DNA of 33,916 nt, taken from positions 1 to 33,916 of the forward strand of contig WRJZ01000025.1 in assembly GCA_009778325.1 (NCBI GenBank). The letters run 5' to 3'. The DNA is from Candidatus Endomicrobium neocapritermitis (GTDB taxonomy: Bacteria > Elusimicrobiota > Endomicrobiia > Endomicrobiales > Endomicrobiaceae). The translations under genes and the position numbers were made by a program. The notes under the pieces are model-generated. The model had not been told where the DNA came from, ran no database searches, and was given only the letters and a program-made list of their open reading frames with translations. This document shows, one piece after another, positions 14,915-22,924 of this stretch (the first letter of the stretch is position 1; each line of letters opens with the position of its first letter).

Positions 14915-15601
14915 TTATGTCTCTTTAAAAGCAGTAACAACCTGCGTTATACCTTCATACAAAAACATATAAAAATGAACAATATTATAGTACATCTCCG
15001 TAAAAAGGCTCTTCAAATTTACTTCATCCGGAAAAACCAAAGCCATAAGCAGCGAAAAAACAATAACATTTACGGCGATTATAAGAATATAAGAAAAGAA
15101 AACCCCGTAAACTTTCAAATCCGGCTGGCCTATACCTATTATATATATTGTGAGAGCAATATGGAAAGCTATAGAAAGCCCTGCAAAAAAAAGAAAGTAC
15201 GGATACAAAGGTTTTATATCCGTAAACCACCCTAAAAACAAATATACTACTATTACCGCAAAAGTATATATCGGAAAAAAATAAGGCGCAAGGGTTATCC
15301 AAATACTGTCTTTTGTCAAAACCACATGCCCGGACTCACTTCCGACTTTGAACTTTTTAACTCTTGCTCCGCTGAGTATTCCCGCAAAAGCGTGCGTAAG
15401 TTCGTGGCCAAAAACATATGTGCGCATCGGCTTGTAAAAAGCTATCTGAAAAACAATATAAGCCAAAATACCTACCCAAAAAGGAATATGCACATTGGCG
15501 CTTTTTCCGGTAAAATCCAGGAAAGTTTTAATTAACGTATATGCCGCGGCAGCCGCAAGAGGCGTTGCCGCAAAAGCAAAAATATTTCTGATTATTTTCA
15601 T
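14915..15601 (-). CDS. M50-like membrane metalloprotease
   Basis: 228 residues with about five or six membrane segments. Zinc motif HELTH at 66-70 (in FGHELTHAFAGILSGARV), followed by KVGSESGHVVLTKDSIWITL and APYFFPIYTF, a layout typical of M50B-like integral membrane proteases. A possible third-ligand segment is GIGQPDLKVYG near 155. It would cut membrane-embedded or membrane-near substrates. It is the first gene of the five-gene minus-strand operon that continues with the kinase and ABC exporter. The ribosome site is weak. Element E10 begins sixteen bases upstream of its start codon, so its promoter lies in or beyond E10. Confidence 0.75.
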   Translation of the reverse strand: MKIIRNIFAFAATPLAAAAAYTLIKTFLDFTGKSANVHIPFWVGILAYIVFQIAFYKPMRTYVFGHELTHAFAGILSGARVKKFKVGSESGHVVLTKDSIWITLAPYFFPIYTFAVIVVYLFLGWFTDIKPLYPYFLFFAGLSIAFHIALTIYIIGIGQPDLKVYGVFFSYILIIAVNVIVFSLLMALVFPDEVNLKSLFTEMYYNIVHFYMFLYEGITQVVTAFKET

Positions 15602-15616
15602 TATCTAAACTCTTAT

Positions 15617-15805
15617 AACGGCAATTACGAATTACGAATGACGAATTACGAATCAAAGACAAAAGCTTGTGATTACGCAATGATTTTAGCTAATTAAAAA
15701 AATAAAAAAAAGCCCGGGTTAAAAACAATTACGAATTACGAATAACCTGCAAACGACTTTTTTGTCTTTAATTCGTAATTCGTCATTCGTAATTCGTAAT
15801 TGACT
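15617..15805. repeat. Intergenic palindromic element E10
   Basis: The left arm begins AACGGCAATTACGAATTACG and its first ~46 bases are identical to the left arm of E11. The right arm, TAATTCGTAATTCGTCATTC and following, is its near-perfect complement. A third partial arm starts near 15724. TTTTTTGTCTTT and CAAAGAC mark the inner junctions. It lies between divergent genes and stops at the hppA -35 box. Confidence 0.85.
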
Positions 15806-15834
15806 TTGACATAACCCGCCGGAAATCATATAAT
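15806..15834 (+). promoter_or_regulatory. hppA promoter
   Basis: Consensus TTGACA (15806-15811) and TATAAT (15829-15834) with an ideal 17-base spacer. The start is near 15841, with a leader of about 50 bases holding a small ACCC-TTGA-GGGT hairpin and AAGGAG at 15880-15885. Confidence 0.9.
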
Positions 15835-15890
15835 CTTTGTTGATATGTCAAAAAACCCTTGAGGGTAAAATAAGAGATAAAGGAGTAAGT

Positions 15891-18299
15891 ATGCAGCGGT
15901 TATGTAAGTTTTTTTCTTTAAAGAAGTTTGCAGGTATTTTTGCGTTTCTTCTTGCGGCGGCAAGTCAGTCTTTCGCAAGCGAAGCGAATCTTGTCATACC
16001 GGATTTGTCGGCAGTAAGCTTTCTCGGCGGCGCCGTTAACGGTAAAGTTCTTTTGACGTTCGGATTTTTAATATGTATTTTCGGGCTTTGTTTCGGTATT
16101 TACCATTATTTAAATATCAAAAATCTTCCCGTTCATAAATCAATGAAAGATATTTCCGAGCTTATCTACGAAACATGTAAAACGTATCTTATAACGCAGG
16201 GTAAGTTCATGATCGGGCTTCAAATACTCCTGGCGATAATAATATTTGTTTACTTCGGGCTTTTGCAGAATTTTGCCGCAATCAAAGTTACCACGATTAT
16301 TCTGTGCAGCATTGTGGGAATCGCGGGAAGCTATACGGTAGCGTGGTTTGGAATGAGAATAAACACTTTCGCGAATTCAAGAACGGCTTTTGCCAGCCTT
16401 AAAGGAAAGCCTTTTCCGCTTTACGCTATACCGCTTCGCGCGGGTATGAGCATAGGAATGCTTTTGATAAGCATAGAACTTTTTATCATGCTTGTCATAT
16501 TGCTTTTCATACCGAGAGATTTTGCCGGAGCGTGTTTTATAGGTTTTGCAATCGGAGAATCACTTGGCGCTTCCGTACTTAGAATCGCCGGCGGAATCTT
16601 TACAAAAATCGCCGATATCGGTTCAGACCTGATGAAAATAGTTTTTAATATTAAAGAAGACGACGCAAGAAATCCGGGAGTTATAGCGGACTGCACCGGC
16701 GACAATGCCGGCGACTCGGTAGGTCCTACCGCGGACGGTTTTGAAACATACGGAGTTACGGGCGTAGCGCTTATTACTTTTGTCGTTTTAGCCGTACACG
16801 ATCCCGTGATACAGATTAAGCTTCTCGTATGGCTGTTTGCAATACGTTTGATGATGCTTATCGCAAGCGCGCTTTCTTACGCAATCAACGGATTTATCTC
16901 AAAAGGGAAGTACGAGACATCCGACAAAATGAACTTTGAAGACCCTTTGACTTCTCTGGTATGGATAACTTCAGTGGTTTCAATAGGGCTTACATTTTTA
17001 GTTTCAAGGCTAGTAATAGGCGACCTGGGAGACGGCACGCTTTGGTGGAAACTTTCGGCAATCATAAGCTGCGGCACTATTGCAGGCGCAGTTATACCTG
17101 AAATAGTAAAAGTATTCACTTCCGTAAAAAGCGCTTTCGTGCAAAACGTTGTCGCGTCTTCCAGACACGGAGGAGCTTCGCTTAATGTTCTTGCGGGATT
17201 GACAGCAGGTAATTTCAGCGCTTACTGGATGGGGCTTGCCATAATAATCCTTATGACAATAGCTTACGCCATAAGCACTCTCGGGCTTGCATCGCTTATG
17301 CTGGCGCCGGCGGTTTTTGCTTTCGGACTTGTGGCTTTCGGGTTTTTGGGAATGGGTCCGGTTACAATAGCCGTTGACTCATACGGCCCTGTTACGGATA
17401 ATGCGCAGTCGGTTTATGAACTTTCATTGATTGAAAACGCAAAAGATATAGACAAAGAAATAGAAAAAGATTTCGGCTTTAAGCCTGCTTTTGACAAGTC
17501 GAAAACACTGCTTGAAGAAAATGACGGAGCGGGCAATACGTTTAAAGCAACGGCAAAACCCGTGCTTATAGGCACGGCTGTCGTAGGCTCTACTACGATG
17601 ATATTTTCGATTATCGTCATTCTTACGGAAGGTTTAACCACGGGTCTGGGCAATCTTTCAATAGTGCACGCGCCGTTTTTGCTTGGTTTAATCGCCGGCG
17701 GAGCGGTAATTTATTGGTTTACCGGCGCTTCAAACCATGCCGTTACCAGCGGAGCGTACAAAGCCGTGGAATTTATTAAAGATAATATTAAACTTGACGG
17801 CTCTTCGGAAAAAGCTTCTACAGAGGATTCAAAAAAGGTAGTTGAAATCTGCACAAAGTACGCGCAGAAAGGAATGATAAACCTGTTCCTTGTTGTCTTC
17901 TTTCTTACTTTGGCTTTTGCTTTTATCGAGCCTTACTTTTTTATCGGATATCTTATTTCAATAGCTTTGTTCGGTCTTTTCCAGGCAATATTTATGGCAA
18001 ATGCCGGCGGAGCATGGGATAACGCGAAAAAGTATGTGGAAGTTGATTTAAAAGAAAAAGGCACGGAGCTGCATAAAGCAACGGTTGTAGGCGATACTGT
18101 AGGCGACCCGTTCAAAGATACTTCTTCCGTAGCAATGAACCCTATAATAAAATTCACGACACTGTTCGGGCTTCTTGCGCTGGAACTTGCTTTGGCGCTT
18201 ACAAACAAAGGCACGCTTAACGTTATGCTCACCACGACATTTTTTATCATAGCCTCTGTCTTTGTCGTAAAATCATTTACCGATTTGAGAAACAAGTGA
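15891..18299 (+). CDS. hppA: Membrane-bound ion-pumping pyrophosphatase, K+-independent type
   Basis: Hydrolyses pyrophosphate and pumps H+ (or Na+) across the inner membrane. 802 residues from the ATG at 15891, chosen for its AAGGAG site. The N-terminus looks like a signal sequence (FAFLLAAASQSFASEA), followed by about sixteen membrane segments. Catalytic motifs: GGIFTKIADIGSDLMKIVF, EDDARNPGVIADCTGDNAGD then SVGPTADGFETYG, and VVGDTVGDPFKDTSSVAMNP. These differ from the common DVGADLVGKVE and DNVGDNVGDCAG forms. Lys552 in GNTFKA takes the place of Ala in GNTTAA, the known mark of K+-independent enzymes, which are proton pumps. A monocistronic gene with a consensus promoter. Confidence 0.92.
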   Translation: MQRLCKFFSLKKFAGIFAFLLAAASQSFASEANLVIPDLSAVSFLGGAVNGKVLLTFGFLICIFGLCFGIYHYLNIKNLPVHKSMKDISELIYETCKTYLITQGKFMIGLQILLAIIIFVYFGLLQNFAAIKVTTIILCSIVGIAGSYTVAWFGMRINTFANSRTAFASLKGKPFPLYAIPLRAGMSIGMLLISIELFIMLVILLFIPRDFAGACFIGFAIGESLGASVLRIAGGIFTKIADIGSDLMKIVFNIKEDDARNPGVIADCTGDNAGDSVGPTADGFETYGVTGVALITFVVLAVHDPVIQIKLLVWLFAIRLMMLIASALSYAINGFISKGKYETSDKMNFEDPLTSLVWITSVVSIGLTFLVSRLVIGDLGDGTLWWKLSAIISCGTIAGAVIPEIVKVFTSVKSAFVQNVVASSRHGGASLNVLAGLTAGNFSAYWMGLAIIILMTIAYAISTLGLASLMLAPAVFAFGLVAFGFLGMGPVTIAVDSYGPVTDNAQSVYELSLIENAKDIDKEIEKDFGFKPAFDKSKTLLEENDGAGNTFKATAKPVLIGTAVVGSTTMIFSIIVILTEGLTTGLGNLSIVHAPFLLGLIAGGAVIYWFTGASNHAVTSGAYKAVEFIKDNIKLDGSSEKASTEDSKKVVEICTKYAQKGMINLFLVVFFLTLAFAFIEPYFFIGYLISIALFGLFQAIFMANAGGAWDNAKKYVEVDLKEKGTELHKATVVGDTVGDPFKDTSSVAMNPIIKFTTLFGLLALELALALTNKGTLNVMLTTTFFIIASVFVVKSFTDLRNK

Positions 18300-18300
18300 G

Positions 18301-18466
18301 AACGGCAATTACGAATTACGAATGACGAATTACGAATCAAAGACAATAAACGACTAATAACAGCAAACAGCCGATAATAATTTTAATTTATTATCGGCTG
18401 TTTTTAATTGCCTTTGTCGTTCGCCGTTGATTCGTAATTCGTCATTCGTAATTCGTAATTGCCGTT
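18301..18466. repeat. Intergenic palindromic element E11
   Basis: The most regular copy: exact inverted ends AACGGCA (18301-18307) and TGCCGTT (18460-18466), arms made of AATTACG-type words, inner CAAAGAC and CTTTGTC, and a terminator hairpin at the core. It starts one base after the hppA stop and ends three bases before the stop of the convergent autotransporter gene. Confidence 0.9.
18365..18408. terminator. Bidirectional terminator inside E11
   Basis: A perfect 16-bp stem AAACAGCCGATAATAA (18365-18380) with its complement at 18388-18403 and a seven-base loop. TTTTT follows on the plus strand. On the minus strand the stem is followed by TTTGCTG, a shorter T-run. It should end hppA well and the autotransporter mRNA less well. 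Confidence 0.85.
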
Positions 18467-18469
18467 ATA

Positions 18470-21400
18470 TTATCTTTCATAAAAATCCACATAAGTAGTA
18501 GTAAACTTATAGTTGATTCCTATATTGCCGTAAAACCCTGTCTGAGAACCGGCAAACAGCCCGTTAACGTTGGAATAAACGCTCCAGCTTGCGGAAATAT
18601 CATATAAAACGCCAAAGCCTAAAGCAGTTGAAAACAAATCGTTTTCTATGCCTGCAATGCTCAAAGGCTTGTCTGTATTTTCAAATTTTCCTTCAAACTC
18701 TCCGTATCTTCCCGCGGCAAGAAAATTAAACTGCGCTTGCGCGTACCACTTCGCCCTCATTTCGGTTCCGTTGTTTACCTGAAAACCGATATTTGTATTT
18801 ACCCTGTGATAAGAACCGCCGTAAATTGTTAAATCCGCGCTGCTGGCGGCGCCGTCTTCGGTAAAGCCTCTTTCGGTAAACTCCTGAGTAGTTACATAAG
18901 AATAATCCAGACCTAAAAAAGGCCTGAAATAAATATTGCCTTTGTAAAAATAATCATATCCCATTTCAGCGGAGGTATTTACGCTGTAACCGTTAAAATC
19001 GCCGCGCGTTTCTCTTTGTATTTCGCCGTACTCTATCTTTCTTAATGAAGTATAATTTTGCCTTCCGCCCATAAGCATAAGTTTAAGTTCAAGATTATTT
19101 TCAAAGAAAATCGCGCCGTATCCGCCAATGCTAAAGCCCGTAATATCAACCGTATCGCTGTTTTGTTTCGCGCTCGTATTAACATTTCCGATACTCAAGC
19201 CGAAAATCTGCATATCGTTTTTCATTGTGTCAAAACCGGCCTGCAAACCGGAATTTGAGGCGTCAAAATCTCCGGGCGAGTTTTTATCGCCTTTATATTT
19301 ATTGTTTGCGAGATACCCCTGAGCCCAAATATTTCTCTTTATGCTGCTGTCATCATCAATAAAATAACTTCTTCTAAGCCTTGACATAACACTGTCTTTT
19401 GAAATATTCAATGCGGGAAGAGTTATGGCATTGGCATATATATGTCCGGAAAGACTGTTAAGAGCTTTTTTCCTGTCCGCAATGTCAAGAACGTCAATAC
19501 TGTCTATAATCTTAAACAAATCGCCAAGCGCAAAGCCGTACACCTCATCCAGCGCGAGAGCGGTTTGCTTCTGGTTATCGGTCAAGCCTTCTATTGCGTT
19601 AAGCTGGTCTATGCTTAAAACAATATCCACAGACTTCCACGCCGGAGGAACTATACTGCTGCTTACATTCACTCCGTCGGAATATGTCAAATAAGATTGA
19701 ACTCTGGTCATCGTGCTTCCTTCCGCATTGGTATTGTCTATGCGAAGCGCGCCGTAGCCGGAAGTAGAATTAATTATATTGTAAGTTTGTTCGGCGGCTT
19801 CAATTCCGGCTATGCCGGCTTTTATCCATGTGCCGTTCAAGCTCGCCGTTGACGCTGAAATTTTATCCGAAAAGCCTGTGTCGGAATCTATATCAAGATA
19901 TATTTTTCCGTTTGTCGTTGAAGTTAAAACTCCGGATACTACGATATTATCGTTTATATCGCCGTTTCTCATATCAATAACCGTTAATGTTTCAGTGCTT
20001 GCGCTCGTGTTTTGGATGGTGAAATTCACGGCATTAAAAGACGAACCTGAACCCAATACCGCTGTTCCGGAAGTTATGTTCAATGTTTGAAATATAAAAT
20101 CGCCGTTTAAATACAAATTACCGGCACCGTCTTTGTTTACGATATTTCCGGCTGTTGCGGAAGAATATGTTATGCCTCCGTCAAACGTCATGGACGCTGA
20201 CGTACTTACGGTCAAATTCAGAACCGCATTTCCTCCCAAATTAACATCGTTTCTTACGCCGCTCGATATATTATTTGAAAATAATACATCTTTTGACAGC
20301 GCATAAAAATCGCTGGTGCCATCGTGTATATATACTGCTCCGCCTTCACGCGCGGCTTTATTGTAGGTAATTTCAGCGCCGTCGCTTATAGTTAATGTTT
20401 TTGAATAAAACGCTCCTCCGTCGCCATTGCCGGCGGAATTATACACGGCATTTACATAACCGCTAAAAATTATATCGTTTTGCGAAAAAAGGGCGCCGCC
20501 GGAGCCGTCTGTTGAAGCGTTTAAAGATATTGAGGCAGTTCCTGAAGAGTTGTCAAAATTTATACTTCCGCCGGAATAAATCGCTCCGCCGGACGAAGTT
20601 TCAACTTTGTTTAAGGTTATGACTGCCGAACCGGAAAATGTTACATCCGAAACGGCATATATGGCTCCGCCTGAATAAATTGCGCTGTTTTGCCGCAAAT
20701 TTATTGTCATATCTTGATTTGTAAATTCTACGGTTGATGCGGCGTATAAACCTCCGCCTCTGTGTTCCGTACTGGTGCTTCCGCCGACCATCGCAATATT
20801 TTGTTTTATTTCTGCTCCGCCGTCAAAAACAATGTCTTTTCCGGAATATATTCCGCCGCCCAAATATTGGGTAACATTCGAAGATATTATTATTACGGCG
20901 TTTTTATCATAAAAATAAACTCCGCTTGACGCGTATATACCGCCGCCATTACCGGTTCTTGCCGTATTGCTGCTTATATTGGCTTGGCCGCCTATGCTTA
21001 CAGTGCCGCTGCCTGTATAGATACCGCCGCCGTCCCATCCGGATGAATTGCTTTGAAGATTCAAGTAACTGCCGGAACTGAAAACAATATCGCCGCCGGA
21101 ATAAATTGCTCCGCCGTGACCGAGAGCGTCGACGACATAATTTCTTATAAAACTTGCCGAACCGCCAAATGTCGCCGTTCCGGACGCGACATAAACAGCT
21201 CCGCCGTAAGTGCTCGCGCTGCTGGCTTCAATTGAAAAATTCCCATTTAACGTCAATCCCGTACCGCCGACATATATGGCGCCTCCGCCTTCCGTACTCA
21301 GACCGTCATATGCGCCTCTTGTCAAAATTATATTATCTAAAGTTAAAGTATTTCCGCCGGCAACATTGAAAAATCTGTGCGAACCGCCGGATATGAGAGT

Positions 21401-21637
21401 TCTCCATGCTCCTGTGTCTGATTGAAGGGTTATATTATTTGCAGTGATATTTTGGGATGAGGTTAATACTAATGTTCCTGTGATTATACCAGTGCTTCCC
21501 GCGCTGCTGTTTAAAACAGACCACGCCGCCGGATCATCAATATTCGTCTGGTAAAAGATAACAGTTTCAGCGTAAACGACAGACACAAAAATAACGGCAG
21601 ACATTAAAAAAAGCGTGAATAATTTAATAAGTTTCAT
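18470..21637 (-). CDS. Autotransporter with Pmp-like GGAIY repeats
   Basis: 1055 residues. Signal peptide MKLIKLFTLFLMSAVIFVSV ending VYA. Between about 105 and 450 are a dozen repeats with GGAIY, GGGIY, GGAVY, GGALF or GGAFY, as in Chlamydia polymorphic membrane proteins and other beta-helix passengers; FSNNI-type motifs also occur. A linker near 700-780 (DIADRKKALNSLSGHIYANA) leads to a C-terminal beta-barrel domain of about 270 residues (from NIWAQGYLANNKYKGD) with alternating aromatic strands. The protein would be surface-exposed or released, possibly an adhesin. The last residues are VDFYER; the usual terminal Phe/Trp is not the very end. A GGGGA ribosome site precedes the ATG. Single gene. 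Confidence 0.88.
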   Translation of the reverse strand: MKLIKLFTLFLMSAVIFVSVVYAETVIFYQTNIDDPAAWSVLNSSAGSTGIITGTLVLTSSQNITANNITLQSDTGAWRTLISGGSHRFFNVAGGNTLTLDNIILTRGAYDGLSTEGGGAIYVGGTGLTLNGNFSIEASSASTYGGAVYVASGTATFGGSASFIRNYVVDALGHGGAIYSGGDIVFSSGSYLNLQSNSSGWDGGGIYTGSGTVSIGGQANISSNTARTGNGGGIYASSGVYFYDKNAVIIISSNVTQYLGGGIYSGKDIVFDGGAEIKQNIAMVGGSTSTEHRGGGLYAASTVEFTNQDMTINLRQNSAIYSGGAIYAVSDVTFSGSAVITLNKVETSSGGAIYSGGSINFDNSSGTASISLNASTDGSGGALFSQNDIIFSGYVNAVYNSAGNGDGGAFYSKTLTISDGAEITYNKAAREGGAVYIHDGTSDFYALSKDVLFSNNISSGVRNDVNLGGNAVLNLTVSTSASMTFDGGITYSSATAGNIVNKDGAGNLYLNGDFIFQTLNITSGTAVLGSGSSFNAVNFTIQNTSASTETLTVIDMRNGDINDNIVVSGVLTSTTNGKIYLDIDSDTGFSDKISASTASLNGTWIKAGIAGIEAAEQTYNIINSTSGYGALRIDNTNAEGSTMTRVQSYLTYSDGVNVSSSIVPPAWKSVDIVLSIDQLNAIEGLTDNQKQTALALDEVYGFALGDLFKIIDSIDVLDIADRKKALNSLSGHIYANAITLPALNISKDSVMSRLRRSYFIDDDSSIKRNIWAQGYLANNKYKGDKNSPGDFDASNSGLQAGFDTMKNDMQIFGLSIGNVNTSAKQNSDTVDITGFSIGGYGAIFFENNLELKLMLMGGRQNYTSLRKIEYGEIQRETRGDFNGYSVNTSAEMGYDYFYKGNIYFRPFLGLDYSYVTTQEFTERGFTEDGAASSADLTIYGGSYHRVNTNIGFQVNNGTEMRAKWYAQAQFNFLAAGRYGEFEGKFENTDKPLSIAGIENDLFSTALGFGVLYDISASWSVYSNVNGLFAGSQTGFYGNIGINYKFTTTYVDFYER

Positions 21638-21649
21638 ATTTCCCCGTTC

Positions 21650-21742
21650 AACGACAGAGTGAAGATACGTTAACAGCTTTCACTAAACATCCGCGCGAAG
21701 CGCTCATTATCTTCACTTTTCACTCTTAACTCTTCACTCTTG
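21650..21742. repeat. Intergenic palindromic element E12
   Basis: Left end AACGACA, then GAGTGAAGAT, which pairs with ATCTTCAC and several ACTCTTCACTC words on the right. The centre holds CGCGC-GAA-GCGC. Fits the family with variant ends. It lies in the leader of the autotransporter gene. The remaining bases up to 21807 are AT-rich with no clear feature. Confidence 0.7.
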
Positions 21743-21807
21743 TTTCTAAATATAGTGATATTCTATATAGTTTTCTGTATTTTTGCCAGCGATATTATAC
21801 GGCCGAG

Positions 21808-22302
21808 TTAAATTTTTGAATTTACAACCGCTTGAAAAATTATTTTTGAAAGATTAACGGCTGCCGTTTTTACTGATTCGGACATTTCGGCTCCGAACTC
21901 TAAATTTTCAGGCTGAATGCCTATGATCAGCGTTTTTAGAGGATTATCCTTTGAAATATAGTTTATAAAAACATTCATCGGCATCATATGCGTTGAAAAT
22001 GCCGCTCCCTGTATATCGTCCGTTGAAATTACGCTTATTTCACCAGGATTTAAACCGCTGTCGGCGGCATCGCATATTATTAAATGCGACGGAGCGAATT
22101 TCTTTATTTCGCCGGTCAAATTTTCCGGCGCGGTATATCCGAGCATAACTTTAAAACCGTTGGGAAGATTTTCTTTAACAAGCTCGCCGGCAGCAGCAAT
22201 TCCGGCGGCATCGTCGCCTCTGAGTTCAGAACCGACAGCAAGAAAAACAGCTTTTTTGCCGTCTTTTAAAAATTCGTTGAGAATTATTTTGATTTTTTCC
22301 AT
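21808..22302 (-). CDS. hycI: [NiFe] hydrogenase maturation protease (HycI type)
   Basis: A nickel-sensing endopeptidase that trims the C-terminal tail of the hydrogenase large subunit after metal insertion. 164 residues; the three metal-ligand regions are visible: VGSELRGDDAAG (Asp30/31), ICDAADSGLNPGE (Asp78/81) and STHMMPMNVF (His105). Length and order fit the HycI/HybD peptidase family, with HycI favoured by the group 4 hydrogenase next door. It is the last gene of the hydrogenase cluster, separated from the ferredoxin gene by E13. The ribosome site is weak. Confidence 0.9.
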   Translation of the reverse strand: MEKIKIILNEFLKDGKKAVFLAVGSELRGDDAAGIAAAGELVKENLPNGFKVMLGYTAPENLTGEIKKFAPSHLIICDAADSGLNPGEISVISTDDIQGAAFSTHMMPMNVFINYISKDNPLKTLIIGIQPENLEFGAEMSESVKTAAVNLSKIIFQAVVNSKI

Positions 22303-22308
22303 AATTTT

Positions 22309-22423
22309 AAAGGCAGAGAATAGAGAACAGATAAGAGAGAATAGATAATAGCAAATAACATCGCAAAAACTATTATCTTAATGTTAACTATTCTCTATTC
22401 TCTTTTCTCTCTTAACTGCCTTT
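22309..22423. repeat. Intergenic palindromic element E13
   Basis: Exact inverted ends AAAGGCA (22309-22315) and TGCCTTT (22417-22423). Arms of GAGAATAGAGAACAG-type words pair with ATTCTCTATTCTC-type words; the inner part has AATAGCAAATAAC and AACTATTATC. The right end encodes the last residues and stop of the ferredoxin subunit, and the left end is six bases from the hycI start. Confidence 0.85.
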
Positions 22424-22924
22424 TTTAGCTTTTTTGTTTTGAGGGACAAGCTCTTCGAGTTTTACCGTAAGTTTTGAATCCGTATTTTCGGCATCATCAA
22501 TGGCATTATTTTTAGCTGTCTGCTCTTCCTGCTGCTTAATAGGCTCAACACTTTCTGTTTTATGAGCAAACTCTTCAAGCTTTATGGTAAGTTTTGATTT
22601 GTCTATCTGCGCAAGTTCAAAATTATCGGTAGTCTTCAAAGCTTTTTTCGGACATGTTAAAACACATTGCGAACAAAAAATACAGTTCGCAAGAGACAGC
22701 TCGCAACTGAACACTTTATCTTCTTCTGTTTTTTTTATTTTAATCGCGCTTGCCGGGCAGTTTCTTACGCATATGCCGCATCCTATGCATTTTGGCTGCT
22801 CAAAAGATATCATGCCGGCAATGCTTCCGTGAATCGGGCGCTTTTTATACGGATATTCCGACGTAGCCGGTTTTTTAAACAGAGAAGCTAAAGCCTCAAA
22901 AAGCATCTTTCCTAATTTTTTCAT
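22412..22924 (-). CDS. Hydrogenase 2[4Fe-4S] ferredoxin subunit (NuoI/HycF/EchF-like)
   Basis: The electron-wire subunit between ferredoxin and the small subunit. 170 residues. The two cluster motifs are CIGCGICVRNCP (Cys46, 49, 52, 56) and CIFCSQCVLTCP (Cys81, 84, 87, 91). The C-terminal 70 residues are unusual: charged, probably disordered, and carrying a duplicated motif SKLTIKLEEF (110-119) and SKLTVKLEEL (150-159). The ATG overlaps the NuoH-like stop (ATGA). The very end (KGS-stop) lies in element E13. Likely membrane-associated through the NuoH-like and NuoB-like subunits. Confidence 0.88.
   Translation of the reverse strand: MKKLGKMLFEALASLFKKPATSEYPYKKRPIHGSIAGMISFEQPKCIGCGICVRNCPASAIKIKKTEEDKVFSCELSLANCIFCSQCVLTCPKKALKTTDNFELAQIDKSKLTIKLEEFAHKTESVEPIKQQEEQTAKNNAIDDAENTDSKLTVKLEELVPQNKKAKKGS

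Noticed and set aside
15617-15805. Iteron-like AATTACG words as a replication origin
   Set aside because: The same words occur at several sites (E6, E10, E11) as inverted arms; no DnaA boxes or replication genes are near.
15841-15890. Riboswitch before hppA
   Set aside because: The leader is only about 50 bases with one small hairpin; too short for known classes.
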